49,180 nucleotides of DNA from NCBI RefSeq assembly GCF_024642085.1, contig NZ_JAHEBV010000018.1:1-49180 (forward strand), in the 5' to 3' direction. The notes below the pieces were generated by a model that was not told where the DNA came from, searched no databases, and worked only from the letters and a program-made list of their open reading frames with translations. The translations under genes were made by a program, and so were the position numbers. This stretch comes from Novosphingobium sp. (GTDB lineage: Bacteria > Pseudomonadota > Alphaproteobacteria > Sphingomonadales > Sphingomonadaceae). Position 1 is the first letter of the stretch. Each line of letters begins with the position of its first letter. Shown here in pieces: positions 33,620 through 43,172 of this stretch.

Positions 33620-34441
33620 TCAGTGCGTCGGATAACCCCATCCGCCCCAGACATAGACTGCGACGAACAGGAACAGCCAGACCACATCGACGAAGTGCCA
33701 GTACCAGGCAGCGGCTTCGAACCCGAAATGCTGGCGTGGCGTGAAATCGCCGCGATAAGCGCGGATCAGGCAGACAATCAGCATGATCGTGCCGACGATG
33801 ACGTGGAACCCGTGGAAGCCGGTCGCCATGTAGAACGCCGAACCATAGGTGTTGCCGCCAAACCCAAACGGGGCATGGTAATATTCATATGCCTGGATTG
33901 CAGAGAACAGCAGCCCCAGCAGAATCGTCGCCCACAGGCCCTTCTTCAGGCCGTCGCGATCGCCGTGGATCAGGCTATGATGTGCCCAGGTGACAGTAGT
34001 GCCTGAACAAAGCAGGATCAGCGTGTTAAGCAGCGGCAGATTGAACGGGTCCATCACCGCTTCGATCGCCTTGGGCGGCCACTGTCCGCCAACCACGTCG
34101 GTCAAAGCGCTGGGGAACAGCGAGAAATCGAAAAAGGCCCAGAACCAGCCCACGAAGAACATCACTTCGGAAGCGATGAACAAGATCATGCCATAACGCT
34201 GGTGCAACTGGACCACGGGTGTGTGATCGCCGGCATGGGCTTCATTCACAATCTTGCCGAACCAGCTGAACATCGAGGCAAGCAGCAGTGCCAGGCCGAG
34301 CCACGGGACGAACTTGCCGCCGGGCATTTCGTGCATGAACAAAACCATCCCGCTGGTAAACATCAGCGCGCCGATTGTGGTCAGCAGCGGCACGACATCG
34401 GGCGGAAGGATGTGGTATTCGTGGTTCTTCGTACCGGCCAT
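33620..34441 (-). CDS. ctaE: Cytochrome c oxidase subunit III
   Basis: Subunit III of the aa3-type oxidase lies in the inner membrane and stabilises turnover. The 273-residue protein has seven hydrophobic helices and the typical EVMFFVGWFWAFF, TTVTWAHHSLIHGDR, YYHAPFGFGGNTYGSAFYM, ATGFHGFHVIVGTI and AAWYWHFVDVVWLFLF, with the subunit's conserved His and Glu. It follows ctaG after 68 bases, in which CCGGCAG (34473-34479) and CTGCCGG (34487-34493) form a small hairpin. Confidence 0.96.
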   Translation of the reverse strand: MAGTKNHEYHILPPDVVPLLTTIGALMFTSGMVLFMHEMPGGKFVPWLGLALLLASMFSWFGKIVNEAHAGDHTPVVQLHQRYGMILFIASEVMFFVGWFWAFFDFSLFPSALTDVVGGQWPPKAIEAVMDPFNLPLLNTLILLCSGTTVTWAHHSLIHGDRDGLKKGLWATILLGLLFSAIQAYEYYHAPFGFGGNTYGSAFYMATGFHGFHVIVGTIMLIVCLIRAYRGDFTPRQHFGFEAAAWYWHFVDVVWLFLFVAVYVWGGWGYPTH

Positions 34442-34509
34442 GATGCTCTGGTCCCTGTCTTGATTCCGTATGCCGGCAGCGCGGGTCTGCCGGGAAATGC
34501 CAGACGCCC

Positions 34510-35100
34510 TTATCGCGCCGGGTCGGCCCGGTCCAGTGCCTTTGCGGTGCTCTTGGCGGCGTTGTGGAAAGTGTAGCTAAGGGTAATCTGCTTGATGTCC
34601 CGCGCCTCGGGATCATCGGCAATCGCGGGATCGACATAATAGATTACCGGCATGTCGACCTTCTGTCCTGGCTGCAAGGTCTGCTGGTTGAAGCAGAAGC
34701 ACTGGATCTTGTTGAAATACTTGCCCGCCTGCTCTGGTTCCACGTTGAAGCTGGCGACCCCGGTGATGGGTTCGGACGATGTGTTTTCCGCCCAGTAAAA
34801 CGCCTGTTTGCGCTGGCCGATGCGCATGTCCTGCGTCACTTGCTGCGGCTGGAATCGCCACCCCATGCCGCGATCGACGTTGGCATCGAAGCGGACCGAG
34901 ATATGGCCATCGGCAACCTTGACGGACGACGCCTGCGCCTCGCTCACCCGCATGGTCGTGCCGCCGAACCCGGTAACCTGGCAAAAGATCCGGTAAAGCG
35001 GCACGGCCGCGAACCCGAGGCCCAGCATGGCGAGCGCCACAGCGGCCATGACCAGCGCGGTGCGGCGGTTGCGGTTATCGGGCGAGGCTATGGCCTTCAT
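34510..35100 (-). CDS. ctaG: Cytochrome c oxidase assembly protein CtaG (Cox11 family)
   Basis: Cox11/CtaG delivers copper to the CuB site of subunit I. The 196-residue protein has one N-terminal membrane helix (ALVMAAVALAMLGLGFAAVP) with LYRIFCQVTGFGG just after it, and the copper-binding CFCFNQQTL motif in the periplasmic domain. DMPVIYYVDP and ITLSYTFH are also typical. It sits between the small CoxF-like gene and ctaE. Confidence 0.95.
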   Translation of the reverse strand: MKAIASPDNRNRRTALVMAAVALAMLGLGFAAVPLYRIFCQVTGFGGTTMRVSEAQASSVKVADGHISVRFDANVDRGMGWRFQPQQVTQDMRIGQRKQAFYWAENTSSEPITGVASFNVEPEQAGKYFNKIQCFCFNQQTLQPGQKVDMPVIYYVDPAIADDPEARDIKQITLSYTFHNAAKSTAKALDRADPAR

Positions 35101-35105
35101 GGCGG

Positions 35106-35237
35106 TCAGTGCTTCATCTTGGCGATCGTGATGAAGAAGAACAGCACCGCGCTGGCCGCGAGTATCAGCGCAAGTGCACGGTTGCGGCCGCGGATGATCC
35201 GGGCGCGTTCCTCTTCCGGGGTAGGGGGCAGTTCCAT
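35106..35237 (-). CDS. 43-residue single-membrane-helix protein, CoxF-like position
   Basis: This is a short gene between ctaB and ctaG. ATG 35237 to TGA 35106 encodes 43 residues: a charged N-terminus (MELPPTPEEERARIIRGRNR), then one hydrophobic helix (ALALILAASAVLFFFITIA) and a KMKH end. It starts six bases after the ctaB stop and ends five bases before the ctaG ATG. Small proteins at this place occur in other alphaproteobacterial cta operons and are called CoxF or oxidase assembly small protein. I infer a similar role from position and size, not from a residue match. Confidence 0.8.
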   Translation of the reverse strand: MELPPTPEEERARIIRGRNRALALILAASAVLFFFITIAKMKH

Positions 35238-35243
35238 GGGGCG

Positions 35244-36155
35244 TTATCCAATCAGAAAACGGTCCGCCACCAACATGGCGAAAAGGGCAAACAGGTAAAT
35301 CACCGAATAGCCGAACAGGCGCTTTTCAGGCCGCATGTCCCCATCCGTAGCCCCGCCCCTGAACACCGCAACGCGCAGCGACAAAAGCAGGAACACCCCA
35401 GAGAGCAGCAGCGCGCTGGCACCATAAAGCCAGCCCGCTACCTCAAGCCAGAATGGCGCAAGCGACAGCGGCAGCAGCAGCACTGCATAGACCAGAATCT
35501 GGCGGCGGGTTGAACGGTGGCCAGCAACCACCGGCATCATCGGAATGCCGGCCTTGGCGTAGTCCGTCTCGACAAACAGGGCGAGCGCCCAGAAGTGCGG
35601 CGGAGTCCAGAAAAAGATGATTGCGAACAGCAGCACCGGCATCAGCTCGATCCGGCCGGTTGCCGCAATCCATCCGATCATCGGAGGAAAAGCCCCCGCC
35701 CCGCCGCCGATAACGATATTCTGCGGGGTTCGCGGCTTGAGCCAGATGGTGTAGACCACCGCATAATAGACGATCGACAGCGCCAGGATCGCCGCCGCCA
35801 GCCAGCTGATCGCCAGACCCATGACCAGAACCGAGGCAACCGACAGGGCCACGCCGAAATCGCGTGCAGCCTTACGGTCCATCCGCCCTGCCGGAAGCGG
35901 ACGGCTGGCCGTTCGCTTCATCTGCGCATCAAGATCGGCTTCCCACCATTGGTTGAGCGCGGCCGATCCGCCTGCTCCTACGGCAATGCACAGGATTGCG
36001 GTAAAGCCCAGGACCGGATCGATCGAAACCGGTGCCGCCAACAGGCCGCACAGGCCGGTGAAGATCACCAGGCTCATCACGCGGGGCTTGGTCAGCGCAA
36101 AGAAATCGCGCCAATCGGTCGGCAGGGGAATCGTCGGGGCGGGGGCAGTGCTCAT
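35244..36155 (-). CDS. ctaB: Heme o synthase (protoheme IX farnesyltransferase)
   Basis: CtaB farnesylates protoheme to heme o, the precursor of heme a. The 303-residue protein has about eight or nine membrane segments. Its prenyltransferase motifs are [20 protein letters not shown] (N-x3-D-x3-D type with following R/T) and [34 protein letters not shown] is distinctive. ATG 36155 is used because the in-frame extension upstream has no conserved residues. It leads the ctaB-small ORF-ctaG-ctaE run. Confidence 0.96.
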   Translation of the reverse strand: MSTAPAPTIPLPTDWRDFFALTKPRVMSLVIFTGLCGLLAAPVSIDPVLGFTAILCIAVGAGGSAALNQWWEADLDAQMKRTASRPLPAGRMDRKAARDFGVALSVASVLVMGLAISWLAAAILALSIVYYAVVYTIWLKPRTPQNIVIGGGAGAFPPMIGWIAATGRIELMPVLLFAIIFFWTPPHFWALALFVETDYAKAGIPMMPVVAGHRSTRRQILVYAVLLLPLSLAPFWLEVAGWLYGASALLLSGVFLLLSLRVAVFRGGATDGDMRPEKRLFGYSVIYLFALFAMLVADRFLIG

Positions 36156-36201
36156 GGCTGGGGCGCCTATAGGCCTGCAAAGCGGTGCTGCCAACCCGCC
36201 C

Positions 36202-37164
36202 TTAGGGAAGTCGCCGCAGCCAGTCGATCAGCAAACCATTCACTTGTTCTGGCCGCTCCTGCTGTGTCCAGTGGCCGACCCCGTCCAGCACATGGCCTTC
36301 GACATTTGGCGCAAACATCCGCATCATCCCTACCGGATCTTCCACCGCACCGAACAGCGTCGTCGCCGGATCGCGCGTCCCGCCGATGAACAGGCACGGC
36401 TGGGTAATCTGCTTGCCTTGCCAGGCTTTCAACCAGGCGTAATCCGCTTCATGGTTGCGATAGCGGTTGAGCGGCCCGCGAAAGCCCGAAACCTTGAACT
36501 CACTCGCGTAATAGTCGAGATCGGCCCCGCTCAACCACGGCACCGGCTGCGGATCGGGCAGGCCTTGCAGGAAGGTCGCCCCTGCGGGCTTCGACCAATA
36601 GTCTCCTGGCGGCACATCGCCCGAAATCGAATACATCATCCGGGCCACGAAATCGCGCGGGTTGGCCTCGGCCTCTGCTTCGGCCACCCCTGGCTGCTGG
36701 AAATACTCCTGGTAAAAGAACTTGCCCTGACTGGTGAAATGTTCGCGGAAAATCTCGGTAAAAGGGCGCATCGGCGCACCGGCAAAAGGCACTGACAGAC
36801 CGGCGACGGCGCGGATGCGGTCAGGCCGGGTGAAAGCAGTGTTCCACACAATCGGCGCACCCCAATCATGGCCGACCAGCACGATTTGTTCGCCCGGAGC
36901 CAGCGCTTCGCCCAGCCCCACCAGATCGGCAGCGATCTTCTCCAGAGTGTAGTCTTCAACCTGCGGCGGCTTTTCCGACCCGCCATAGCCGCGCACGTCG
37001 ATGGCGCAGGCGGTGAACCCGGCAGCGGCAACCGGGCCGATCTGATGGCGCCACGAATACCAGCTTTCGGGAAAGCCGTGAACCATCACCACCAGCGGAC
37101 CGCTGCCCTGGATCGCGCAGCGCAGCTTCACCTCGCCCGTGTCGACCATCCGGAAATCAGGCAT
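36202..37164 (-). CDS. Epoxide-hydrolase-like alpha/beta hydrolase
   Basis: The 320-residue protein has [16 protein letters not shown] (HGFPESW is the oxyanion motif of epoxide hydrolases) and the nucleophile Asp in [17 protein letters not shown] cap domain has Tyr candidates, and the catalytic His is in [15 protein letters not shown]. It may hydrolyse epoxides or related esters; fluoroacetate dehalogenases share part of this pattern. It sits between ctaD and ctaB but after a strong terminator, so it interrupts the cta row and may have its own promoter or rely on read-through. Confidence 0.87.
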   Translation of the reverse strand: MPDFRMVDTGEVKLRCAIQGSGPLVVMVHGFPESWYSWRHQIGPVAAAGFTACAIDVRGYGGSEKPPQVEDYTLEKIAADLVGLGEALAPGEQIVLVGHDWGAPIVWNTAFTRPDRIRAVAGLSVPFAGAPMRPFTEIFREHFTSQGKFFYQEYFQQPGVAEAEAEANPRDFVARMMYSISGDVPPGDYWSKPAGATFLQGLPDPQPVPWLSGADLDYYASEFKVSGFRGPLNRYRNHEADYAWLKAWQGKQITQPCLFIGGTRDPATTLFGAVEDPVGMMRMFAPNVEGHVLDGVGHWTQQERPEQVNGLLIDWLRRLP

Positions 37165-37184
37165 TGGCGCGCTCCCAACGAAAA

Positions 37185-37211
37185 ACGCCCCGACCGTGGC
37201 GGTCGGGGCGT
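37185..37211 (-). terminator. Intrinsic terminator after ctaD
   Basis: ACGCCCCGACC (37185-37195) and GGTCGGGGCGT (37201-37211) form an 11-bp perfect stem with a five-base loop. In the leftward direction it is followed directly by TTTT (AAAA at 37181-37184 on the plus strand). It is 28 bases after the ctaD stop, so ctaC-ctaD transcripts should largely end here. Confidence 0.85.
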
Positions 37212-37239
37212 CTTCTGTCCAGTCAGGACCTCGCCAGGA

Positions 37240-38931
37240 TCAGTGATGATCCTTGTCGTCGATCACCGGCAGGGTTTCGAACTGGTGGAATGGCGGCGGG
37301 CTGGACAGGGTCCATTCCAGCGTCGTGGCGCCTTCACCCCAGTAATTGCCTTCGGCCTTCTTGCCCATCGTGAAGCTGTAGATGATGTTGATGAACCAGA
37401 CGATCATGCTGACCCCCATTACCGCATAACCCCACGAAGACAGGGTATTCCAGTGTTCGTAGGCCGGGGCATAGTCCGGATAACGGCGCGGCATGCCCTG
37501 CAGGCCCAGGAAGTGCTGCGGGAAGAAGATCAGGTTCACGCCGACGAAGAAGATCCAGAAGTGCACGTGGGCAAGAAACTCGCTGTGCATCCGCCCGCTC
37601 ATCTTGGGGAACCAGTAATAAAAGCCGGCGAACAGGCCCGTTACCGCGCCCAGCGACAGCACATAGTGGAAGTGCGCGACGACGAAGTAGGTATCGTGAA
37701 CCACATCGTCGATCCCCCCGTTGGCAAGGTAGACGCCGGTAACGCCGCCCAGCACGAACAGGAAGATGAAGCCGATCGCCCAGACCATCGGGCTCTTGAA
37801 TTCGATCGAGCCGCCCCACATCGTTGCGATCCAGCTGAAAATCTTGATGCCGGTAGGCACTGCAATGACCATGGTCGCCGCGGTGAAGTACATCTTGGTG
37901 TTGAGGCTGAGCCCGGTGGTGTACATGTGGTGCGCCCACACGATGAATCCGACCACGCCGATCGCGACCATTGCGTAGGCCATGCCCAAGTAACCGAACA
38001 CCGGCTTTTTCGAAAAGGTCGACACGATCTGGCTGACGATGCCGAAGGCCGGCAGGATCATGATGTACACTTCGGGATGGCCAAAGAACCAGAACAGGTG
38101 CTGGTACAGCACCGGATCGCCGCCGCCTGAAGCATCGAAGAAGGTGGTGCCGAAGTTGCGGTCGGTAATCAGCATGGTGATAGCGGCAGCAAGGACCGGC
38201 AGCGCCAGCAGAAGCAGGAACGCGGTGACCAGCACCGACCACACAAACAGCGGCATCTTGTGCAGCGTCATGCCCGGCGCGCGCATGTTGAAGATCGTAG
38301 TGATGAAGTTGATCGCCCCCATGATCGAGCCTGCGCCAGCGAGGTGGAGCGAGAAGATCGCAAAGTCGGTCGCCGGGCCGTTCGATCCATAGGTCGAAAG
38401 CGGCGCATAGGCAGTCCAGCCGATGCCCGCACCGTTGCCGGTCGCGTCACCCGGCATGAACGCCGAGGTCATCAGGCTGCAGAACCCAGCCACGGTCAGC
38501 CAGAACGAAACGTTGTTCATCCGCGGGAATGCCATGTCCGGCGCACCGATCATCAATGGCACGAACCAGTTGCCAAAGCCGCCGATGATGGCCGGCATTA
38601 CCAGGAAGAACACCATGATCAGGCCATGAGCCGTGATCAGCACGTTCCACAGATGGAGTGCATCGTTCATTTCCGCAGGCTTGCCGTCCATCCAGGTCGC
38701 GATAGCGCCCAGATACTGGATGCCGGGGTGTGCCAGTTCGAGGCGCATGATGCCCGAAATGCCGCCGCCGATGATCCCCGCGAAAATTGCGAAGATCAGG
38801 TACAGCGTCCCGATATCCTTGTGGTTGGTCGACATGAACCAGCGGGCGAAAAACGCCGGCTTGTGGTCTGCATCGTGGTGCGCGTGGCCATGATCGTCAT
38901 GGGCCTGGAACTGATCGGCGGTAGTAGCCAT
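37240..38931 (-). CDS. ctaD: Cytochrome c oxidase subunit I (aa3 type)
   Basis: Subunit I holds heme a and the heme a3-CuB centre and pumps protons in the inner membrane. The 563-residue protein has the expected twelve helices, with [15 protein letters not shown], the heme/CuB His-rich stretch [18 protein letters not shown] and [25 protein letters not shown] is also present. Glu in GHPEVY marks the D-channel of A-type oxidases. The N-terminus has a His/Asp-rich stretch ([14 protein letters not shown]). It follows ctaC after 30 bases. Confidence 0.98.
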   Translation of the reverse strand: MATTADQFQAHDDHGHAHHDADHKPAFFARWFMSTNHKDIGTLYLIFAIFAGIIGGGISGIMRLELAHPGIQYLGAIATWMDGKPAEMNDALHLWNVLITAHGLIMVFFLVMPAIIGGFGNWFVPLMIGAPDMAFPRMNNVSFWLTVAGFCSLMTSAFMPGDATGNGAGIGWTAYAPLSTYGSNGPATDFAIFSLHLAGAGSIMGAINFITTIFNMRAPGMTLHKMPLFVWSVLVTAFLLLLALPVLAAAITMLITDRNFGTTFFDASGGGDPVLYQHLFWFFGHPEVYIMILPAFGIVSQIVSTFSKKPVFGYLGMAYAMVAIGVVGFIVWAHHMYTTGLSLNTKMYFTAATMVIAVPTGIKIFSWIATMWGGSIEFKSPMVWAIGFIFLFVLGGVTGVYLANGGIDDVVHDTYFVVAHFHYVLSLGAVTGLFAGFYYWFPKMSGRMHSEFLAHVHFWIFFVGVNLIFFPQHFLGLQGMPRRYPDYAPAYEHWNTLSSWGYAVMGVSMIVWFINIIYSFTMGKKAEGNYWGEGATTLEWTLSSPPPFHQFETLPVIDDKDHH

Positions 38932-38961
38932 GGTGGAACCCTAGTCCTTTACAATTCTGGC

Positions 38962-40062
38962 TCAGGCGGCCGGCTTGGCGGCAGCGGAGGTTTCGGCAGC
39001 AGGAGCAGCGCTGGCCGAAGCAGCAGCTGCAGGAGCGGCAGCAGGCGGCGCTGCGGGTGCGCCGTCGATCTTGCCGCCCTGGGCAATGACCCAGGCGTTG
39101 AACTTGTCACGCGGCAAGGCTTCGATCGCGATCGGCATATAGCCATGGCGCGCGCCGCACAGCTCGGAACACTGGCCGTAATAGACCCCCGGTTCGGTAA
39201 TGGTCATCACGCGTTCGTTGATCCGGCCAGGAACGGCGTCGATCTTGAACCACAGCGACGGCACCGCGAACGAGTGAATCACATCGGCCCCGGTTGCCTG
39301 CAGGCGGATCGGTTCACCCACCGGCACGACCATGCGATTGTCGACCGCCAGCTGCTCCGGCTCGCCGTTCTTTTCGGCATCCTGAGCATTGAGCATGTTC
39401 GAAATCACCTCAATCCCACCATTGTCGGGATAGGAATAGGTCCAGAACCACTGGTTACCGGTGGCCTTTACAGTCACCGCCTTTTCCGGAGCAGGCGTAT
39501 ACTGCTTGGCCAAGAGGCGCAGCGAAGGCACTGCGATAACCACCAGGATCAGCACCGGCACGGCGGTCCAGACGATCTCCAGCAACGTGTTATGGCTGGT
39601 CTTCGATGGCACCGGATTGGCGCGGCTGTTGAAACGGAAAATCACGATCAGCAGCAGGCCAAGGACGAACACGGTAATCACGACCATGACCCAGACCAGC
39701 CAGTTGTGCAGACCCACCGCAGTCTGACCATTGGGCGAATACTGATGCTGGACATCGATCGCCCCGGCAATGGGCATGCCTTTGCCGGCGGTCGGCTTCA
39801 TCGGGGTGTAACCGCCCGGCGCGACCTTGAAATGGGGATCGTTGGGATCGATAGCAGGAACGGGCGCAACAGTGACAGCCGGTGCGGCGACGGCAGGTGT
39901 CGCAGCTTTCTCAGCCGGCGCAGCAGCGGCCGGAGCCGCGCTCGCCGCAACGGGTGCCGGAGCAGCGGCGGCTGCAACCTGCGGCACGGCGCAAAGTGCC
40001 AGGGCGAGTCCAAGTCCCTTGAACGCGTTACCCGCGGCGCGGGCGAAATGGCCGAATCTCAT
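38962..40062 (-). CDS. ctaC: Cytochrome c oxidase subunit II with Ala/Pro-rich extensions
   Basis: Subunit II carries the dinuclear CuA site that takes electrons from cytochrome c. The 366-residue protein has a signal peptide (GLGLALALCAVPQVAAAAAP), an unusual Ala/Pro-rich stretch of about 45 residues, and two membrane helices. A periplasmic cupredoxin domain follows, with NQWFWTYSYPD, VIHSFAVPSLWFK and the CuA ligands in YYGQCSELCGARHGYMP. A second low-complexity Ala/Pro/Ser tail of about 35 residues follows CuA. ATG 40062 has AGGAACG directly before it; longer in-frame starts run into pyrE. Confidence 0.97.
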   Translation of the reverse strand: MRFGHFARAAGNAFKGLGLALALCAVPQVAAAAAPAPVAASAAPAAAAPAEKAATPAVAAPAVTVAPVPAIDPNDPHFKVAPGGYTPMKPTAGKGMPIAGAIDVQHQYSPNGQTAVGLHNWLVWVMVVITVFVLGLLLIVIFRFNSRANPVPSKTSHNTLLEIVWTAVPVLILVVIAVPSLRLLAKQYTPAPEKAVTVKATGNQWFWTYSYPDNGGIEVISNMLNAQDAEKNGEPEQLAVDNRMVVPVGEPIRLQATGADVIHSFAVPSLWFKIDAVPGRINERVMTITEPGVYYGQCSELCGARHGYMPIAIEALPRDKFNAWVIAQGGKIDGAPAAPPAAAPAAAASASAAPAAETSAAAKPAA

Positions 40063-40143
40063 CGTTCCTCGTGCTTTCGCTTTCCCGTGCGGCGGAAGGA
40101 TTGGTTGCCTTGTTCCGCCCCTGTGGGAGACAATTTGAAAGCG

Positions 40144-40172
40144 CCTATACGCGCGCTTGCAGGGCACCTCAA
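40144..40172 (-). promoter_or_regulatory. Promoter of the ctaC-ctaD transcript
   Basis: On the minus strand TTGAGG (40172-40167) and TATAGG (40149-40144) are separated by 17 bases, a good match to a housekeeping promoter. Transcription would begin about 80 bases before ctaC. The 192-base divergent region up to pyrE has no other gene; TTGCCT (40105-40110) and GACAAT (40129-40134) at 18 bases are a weaker rightward candidate for pyrE. Confidence 0.5.
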
Positions 40173-40254
40173 GCGCCTCTAGGGGAAAAAATGAAAGCGC
40201 CGCGTCAAGCCCGATTTCGCAGCGCCAGTCCCACGAACAAAGGCCACGCCGATC

Positions 40255-40839
40255 ATGCATGCCGAAGATGTCCTTGCCGAGTTCCGCGCCAGCAAGGCTT
40301 TGCTTGAAGGACATTTTCTGCTCAGTTCCGGCCGCCACAGCGCCCATTACCTGCAATGCGCGCGCGTGCTGATGGACCCGATGCGCGCCTCGCGTCTGGC
40401 TGCTGCCCTGGCGGCAACATTGCCGCGCGATCTCAAGAAAGACATCACAAAAGTCATCGCTCCGGCAATGGGCGGGGTGATCATCGGCCACGAAATGGGC
40501 CGCGCACTGGGAGTAGAGGCGATGTTCGTCGAACGCCCCACCGGCACGTTCGAGCTTCGCCGCGGCTTTTCCCTTGAACCGGGCGACAAGGTCCTGATGG
40601 TTGAGGATGTCGTTACCACCGGCCTGTCGAGCCGTGAGGCAATCACCGCAATCGAAGCCGCCGGCGGAGAGGTGATCGCCGCTGCTTCTCTGGTCGACCG
40701 TTCGGGCGGAAGTCTGGATTTCGGGGTGCCGTTCTATTCGCTGATTGCGCTCAACTTCCCGACTTATGACGAGGACGACTTGCCACCCGAGCTGGCAGCA
40801 ACCCCCGCCGTCAAGCCGGGCAGCCGCGCGGCAGAATGA
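40255..40839 (+). CDS. pyrE: Orotate phosphoribosyltransferase
   Basis: PyrE makes orotidine 5'-monophosphate from orotate and PRPP in pyrimidine synthesis. The 194-residue protein contains GHFLLSSGRHSAHYLQCARV, VIAPAMGGVIIGHEMGRAL and the PRPP motif VLMVEDVVTTGLSS. It is shorter than the E. coli enzyme and fits the compact bacterial OPRT form. It is the first of a rightward row; the next gene overlaps by ATGA. Confidence 0.96.
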   Translation: MHAEDVLAEFRASKALLEGHFLLSSGRHSAHYLQCARVLMDPMRASRLAAALAATLPRDLKKDITKVIAPAMGGVIIGHEMGRALGVEAMFVERPTGTFELRRGFSLEPGDKVLMVEDVVTTGLSSREAITAIEAAGGEVIAAASLVDRSGGSLDFGVPFYSLIALNFPTYDEDDLPPELAATPAVKPGSRAAE

Positions 40840-42029
40840 CACCGCTGGCTGGCCTGTTCGCGCTTGCCGCGCTTCTGACCGCTCCTGCCGCGTTGGCACA
40901 AACGGACACCGCGCCCGCGTCTGAAACCGAAACGGCCGCGCAACTTGGCCCAGAAGCGCAAGCCGAGGTCGAGCGCTCGCGCCAGGCTGCCGGGCAATTT
41001 GCGCAGTTCATGAAATCGTCGCGCGACGTGGCCAAAGCGGCCAAGTTCAGCGGTGAGTTCGGCATGGGCTTTCAGGCGCGGCGCGGCGAAGCTCCGGCCA
41101 CCGCCGCGGTCGCGGTTGCCGCCCAAGGCGCTGACGGCACGCCGCGCAAGGCCAATGCCCTGTGGCGCTGGGCTTCGGTGACCAAGCAAGTCATCGCGGT
41201 GCTGGTCATGCAGGAGGTGCAGGCCGGCCGGATCGACCTTGACCAGCCGGTCGCGCGTTACCTTCCCGATTTTGCCGCACCAAATGCGGCCCGTATCTCG
41301 GTCCGGCAATTGCTCCGCCACCAGAGCGGCCTGCCCAATCCAGACGATTCGCCCCAGGACCGCGAAGGTGTTCCGGTCTTCTATCATGGCGGCAAACTTG
41401 CCGATCCGCCTTTGGCTTATTGTTCCGGAGCGCCCAAAGGCGAGCCGGGCGGCAAGTGGGTCTACAACAATTGCGATTATATCGTTGCCGGGGCACTGCT
41501 CGAGGCAGTGACCGGAACGCCGTGGCGCGATCTCGTGACGGAGCGGATTGCGCGACCAAACAAACTTGGCTCCATCGCAAGCTTCCCGTCAGATGTCGCG
41601 ACCACCAAGGGTCTTGTGGGCGGCAAGGCCGAACCACACTATGATTTTGCCCGGTTCGAGGCTTCGGCGGCGCTATACGGAGCGATGTCGGATCTGCTGA
41701 AGTTCGATCTGGCGCTTGCCAGCGGCAAGCTGCTGGACGGACGGCGGCTTGGGCAATTGTGGGACGGACAGGCCGATCAGGGCTTCATTGCCCTTGGCCA
41801 GTGGGTCTTCGAAGCCCCGCTTAAGGGCTGCACGGCACCAGTCCGCGTGGTCGAACGGCGCGGCGCGATCGGCGGCGTGCAGGTGCGCAATCTGATCGTC
41901 CCCGATCAGCAGCTGGCAGTGGCGCTGTTTTCCGATCAGGACAGTTTTGACTATGGTGAAATCTGGCAAGGTAAGGGCTTCGCTTACGACATGCTCAGCC
42001 TTGCCGCTTGTCCGCAGGTGATGCCATGA
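40836..42029 (+). CDS. Serine hydrolase, class C beta-lactamase family
   Basis: The 397-residue protein has a signal peptide ([20 protein letters not shown]) and the beta-lactamase/DD-peptidase fold motifs. S-x-x-K is present as [13 protein letters not shown], and Y-x-N as [30 protein letters not shown] is typical of EstB/AmpC-like esterases and peptidases. It is periplasmic by the signal peptide. The natural substrate (peptidoglycan stem peptide, ester or beta-lactam) cannot be settled. It is coupled to pyrE (ATGA) and to pdxJ (ATGA). Confidence 0.88.
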   Translation: MTPLAGLFALAALLTAPAALAQTDTAPASETETAAQLGPEAQAEVERSRQAAGQFAQFMKSSRDVAKAAKFSGEFGMGFQARRGEAPATAAVAVAAQGADGTPRKANALWRWASVTKQVIAVLVMQEVQAGRIDLDQPVARYLPDFAAPNAARISVRQLLRHQSGLPNPDDSPQDREGVPVFYHGGKLADPPLAYCSGAPKGEPGGKWVYNNCDYIVAGALLEAVTGTPWRDLVTERIARPNKLGSIASFPSDVATTKGLVGGKAEPHYDFARFEASAALYGAMSDLLKFDLALASGKLLDGRRLGQLWDGQADQGFIALGQWVFEAPLKGCTAPVRVVERRGAIGGVQVRNLIVPDQQLAVALFSDQDSFDYGEIWQGKGFAYDMLSLAACPQVMP

Positions 42030-42757
42030 TCCCAACTCGCCTGCGCCTTGGTGTCAACATCGATCACGTTGCCACGATCCGCAATGCCCGCGGCGGTGAC
42101 CATCCCGATCCGGTTCGTGCGGCACAGATTGTCGCGGCTTGTGGCGGCGATGGCATTACCGCCCATTTGCGCGAAGACCGCCGCCACATCCGCGATGAAG
42201 ATCTGGCCCGCATCCAGGCGGCAACCGATTTGCCGCTTAACCTGGAAATGGCTGCAACCGAGGAAATGCTGGCGATCGCCCTGCGCCACAAGCCTCACGC
42301 GGCCTGCATTGTCCCCGAACGGCGTGAGGAACGCACTACCGAGGGCGGTCTTGACGCTGCGGGTCAGCATAACCGTTTGGCCCCGATCGTGGCGCGGCTG
42401 CATGACGCCGGGATCCGGGTCAGCCTGTTTATCGCGCCCGAGGAACGCCAGATCGAAGCGGCCATGCGGCTGGGCGCGCCGGTGGTTGAACTGCACACCG
42501 GCGAATATGCCCATGCCGAAGGGCAGGACGTTGCGCGCGAACTGCGCCGGCTGGCGGATATGGCCGCGCTGGCCGCCAAGAACGGGATCGAGCCCCACGC
42601 CGGCCACGGCCTGACTTATGACAATGTCCAGCCGGTCGCCGCGATACCGCAGCTGGCCGAGCTCAACATCGGACACTACCTGATCGGCGAGGCTATCTTC
42701 ACCGGTCTGGAGCCCGCCGTGCTAAAAATGCGCGCGTTGATGGACGCTGCGCGCTGA
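42026..42757 (+). CDS. pdxJ: Pyridoxine 5'-phosphate synthase
   Basis: PdxJ joins 1-deoxyxylulose 5-phosphate and 3-amino-2-oxopropyl phosphate to form pyridoxine phosphate. The 243-residue protein contains [88 protein letters not shown] and [10 protein letters not shown], all diagnostic. ATG 42026 overlaps the preceding stop; a start 18 bases upstream is less likely. Confidence 0.97.
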   Translation: MIPTRLRLGVNIDHVATIRNARGGDHPDPVRAAQIVAACGGDGITAHLREDRRHIRDEDLARIQAATDLPLNLEMAATEEMLAIALRHKPHAACIVPERREERTTEGGLDAAGQHNRLAPIVARLHDAGIRVSLFIAPEERQIEAAMRLGAPVVELHTGEYAHAEGQDVARELRRLADMAALAAKNGIEPHAGHGLTYDNVQPVAAIPQLAELNIGHYLIGEAIFTGLEPAVLKMRALMDAAR

Positions 42758-42770
42758 TGTCAGGACGCCG

Positions 42771-43172
42771 ATGATCATCGCGATCGGTTCAGATCTTTGC
42801 AATATCGAGCGTATCCAGAACTCGCTCGACCGGTTCGGCGAACGGTTCGAGCTGCGCGTGTTTACCGAGATTGAGCGCGCCAAGGCAGCGCGGCGCCCCT
42901 TTACCAAGGCCGGGACACTGGCAAAGCGCTTTGCCGCAAAGGAAGCCTTTTCAAAGGCGGTCGGAACCGGGTTCAAGGCCGGGGTGTTCATGAAAGACAT
43001 CGGCGTTGTAAATGCGCGGTCCGGCGCGCCAACGCTTGCGCTGAGCGGCGGGGCAGCAGCGCGGCTCGAAACCCTGGTACCCGACGGCCATGAAGCCGTG
43101 GTCCATCTTACCCTGACCGACGACCATCCCTGGGCTCAGGCCTTTGTCGTCATCGAAGCAAGGCCATTATGA
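42771..43172 (+). CDS. acpS: Holo-[acyl-carrier-protein] synthase
   Basis: AcpS transfers 4'-phosphopantetheine from CoA to apo-ACP. The 133-residue protein has the AcpS signatures [14 protein letters not shown] (Mg-binding Asp) and [18 protein letters not shown] (catalytic Glu and Lys). [19 protein letters not shown] is at the C-terminus. AGGACG precedes ATG 42771. It follows pdxJ by 13 bases and overlaps lepB by ATGA. Confidence 0.96.
   Translation: MIIAIGSDLCNIERIQNSLDRFGERFELRVFTEIERAKAARRPFTKAGTLAKRFAAKEAFSKAVGTGFKAGVFMKDIGVVNARSGAPTLALSGGAAARLETLVPDGHEAVVHLTLTDDHPWAQAFVVIEARPL

Noticed and set aside
36868..38130. 420-codon rightward frame antisense to the epoxide hydrolase and ctaD
   Set aside because: Same reason: shadow composition, no start signals, and it spans the ctaD terminator.
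38260..40182. 640-codon rightward frame antisense to ctaD and ctaC
   Set aside because: It is the His/Arg/Asp-rich shadow of two certain oxidase genes, a common artefact opposite GC-rich membrane-protein genes.
40063..40899. Upstream extension of ctaC to 645 residues
   Set aside because: It would cross pyrE on the other strand and place the signal peptide in the middle of the protein.
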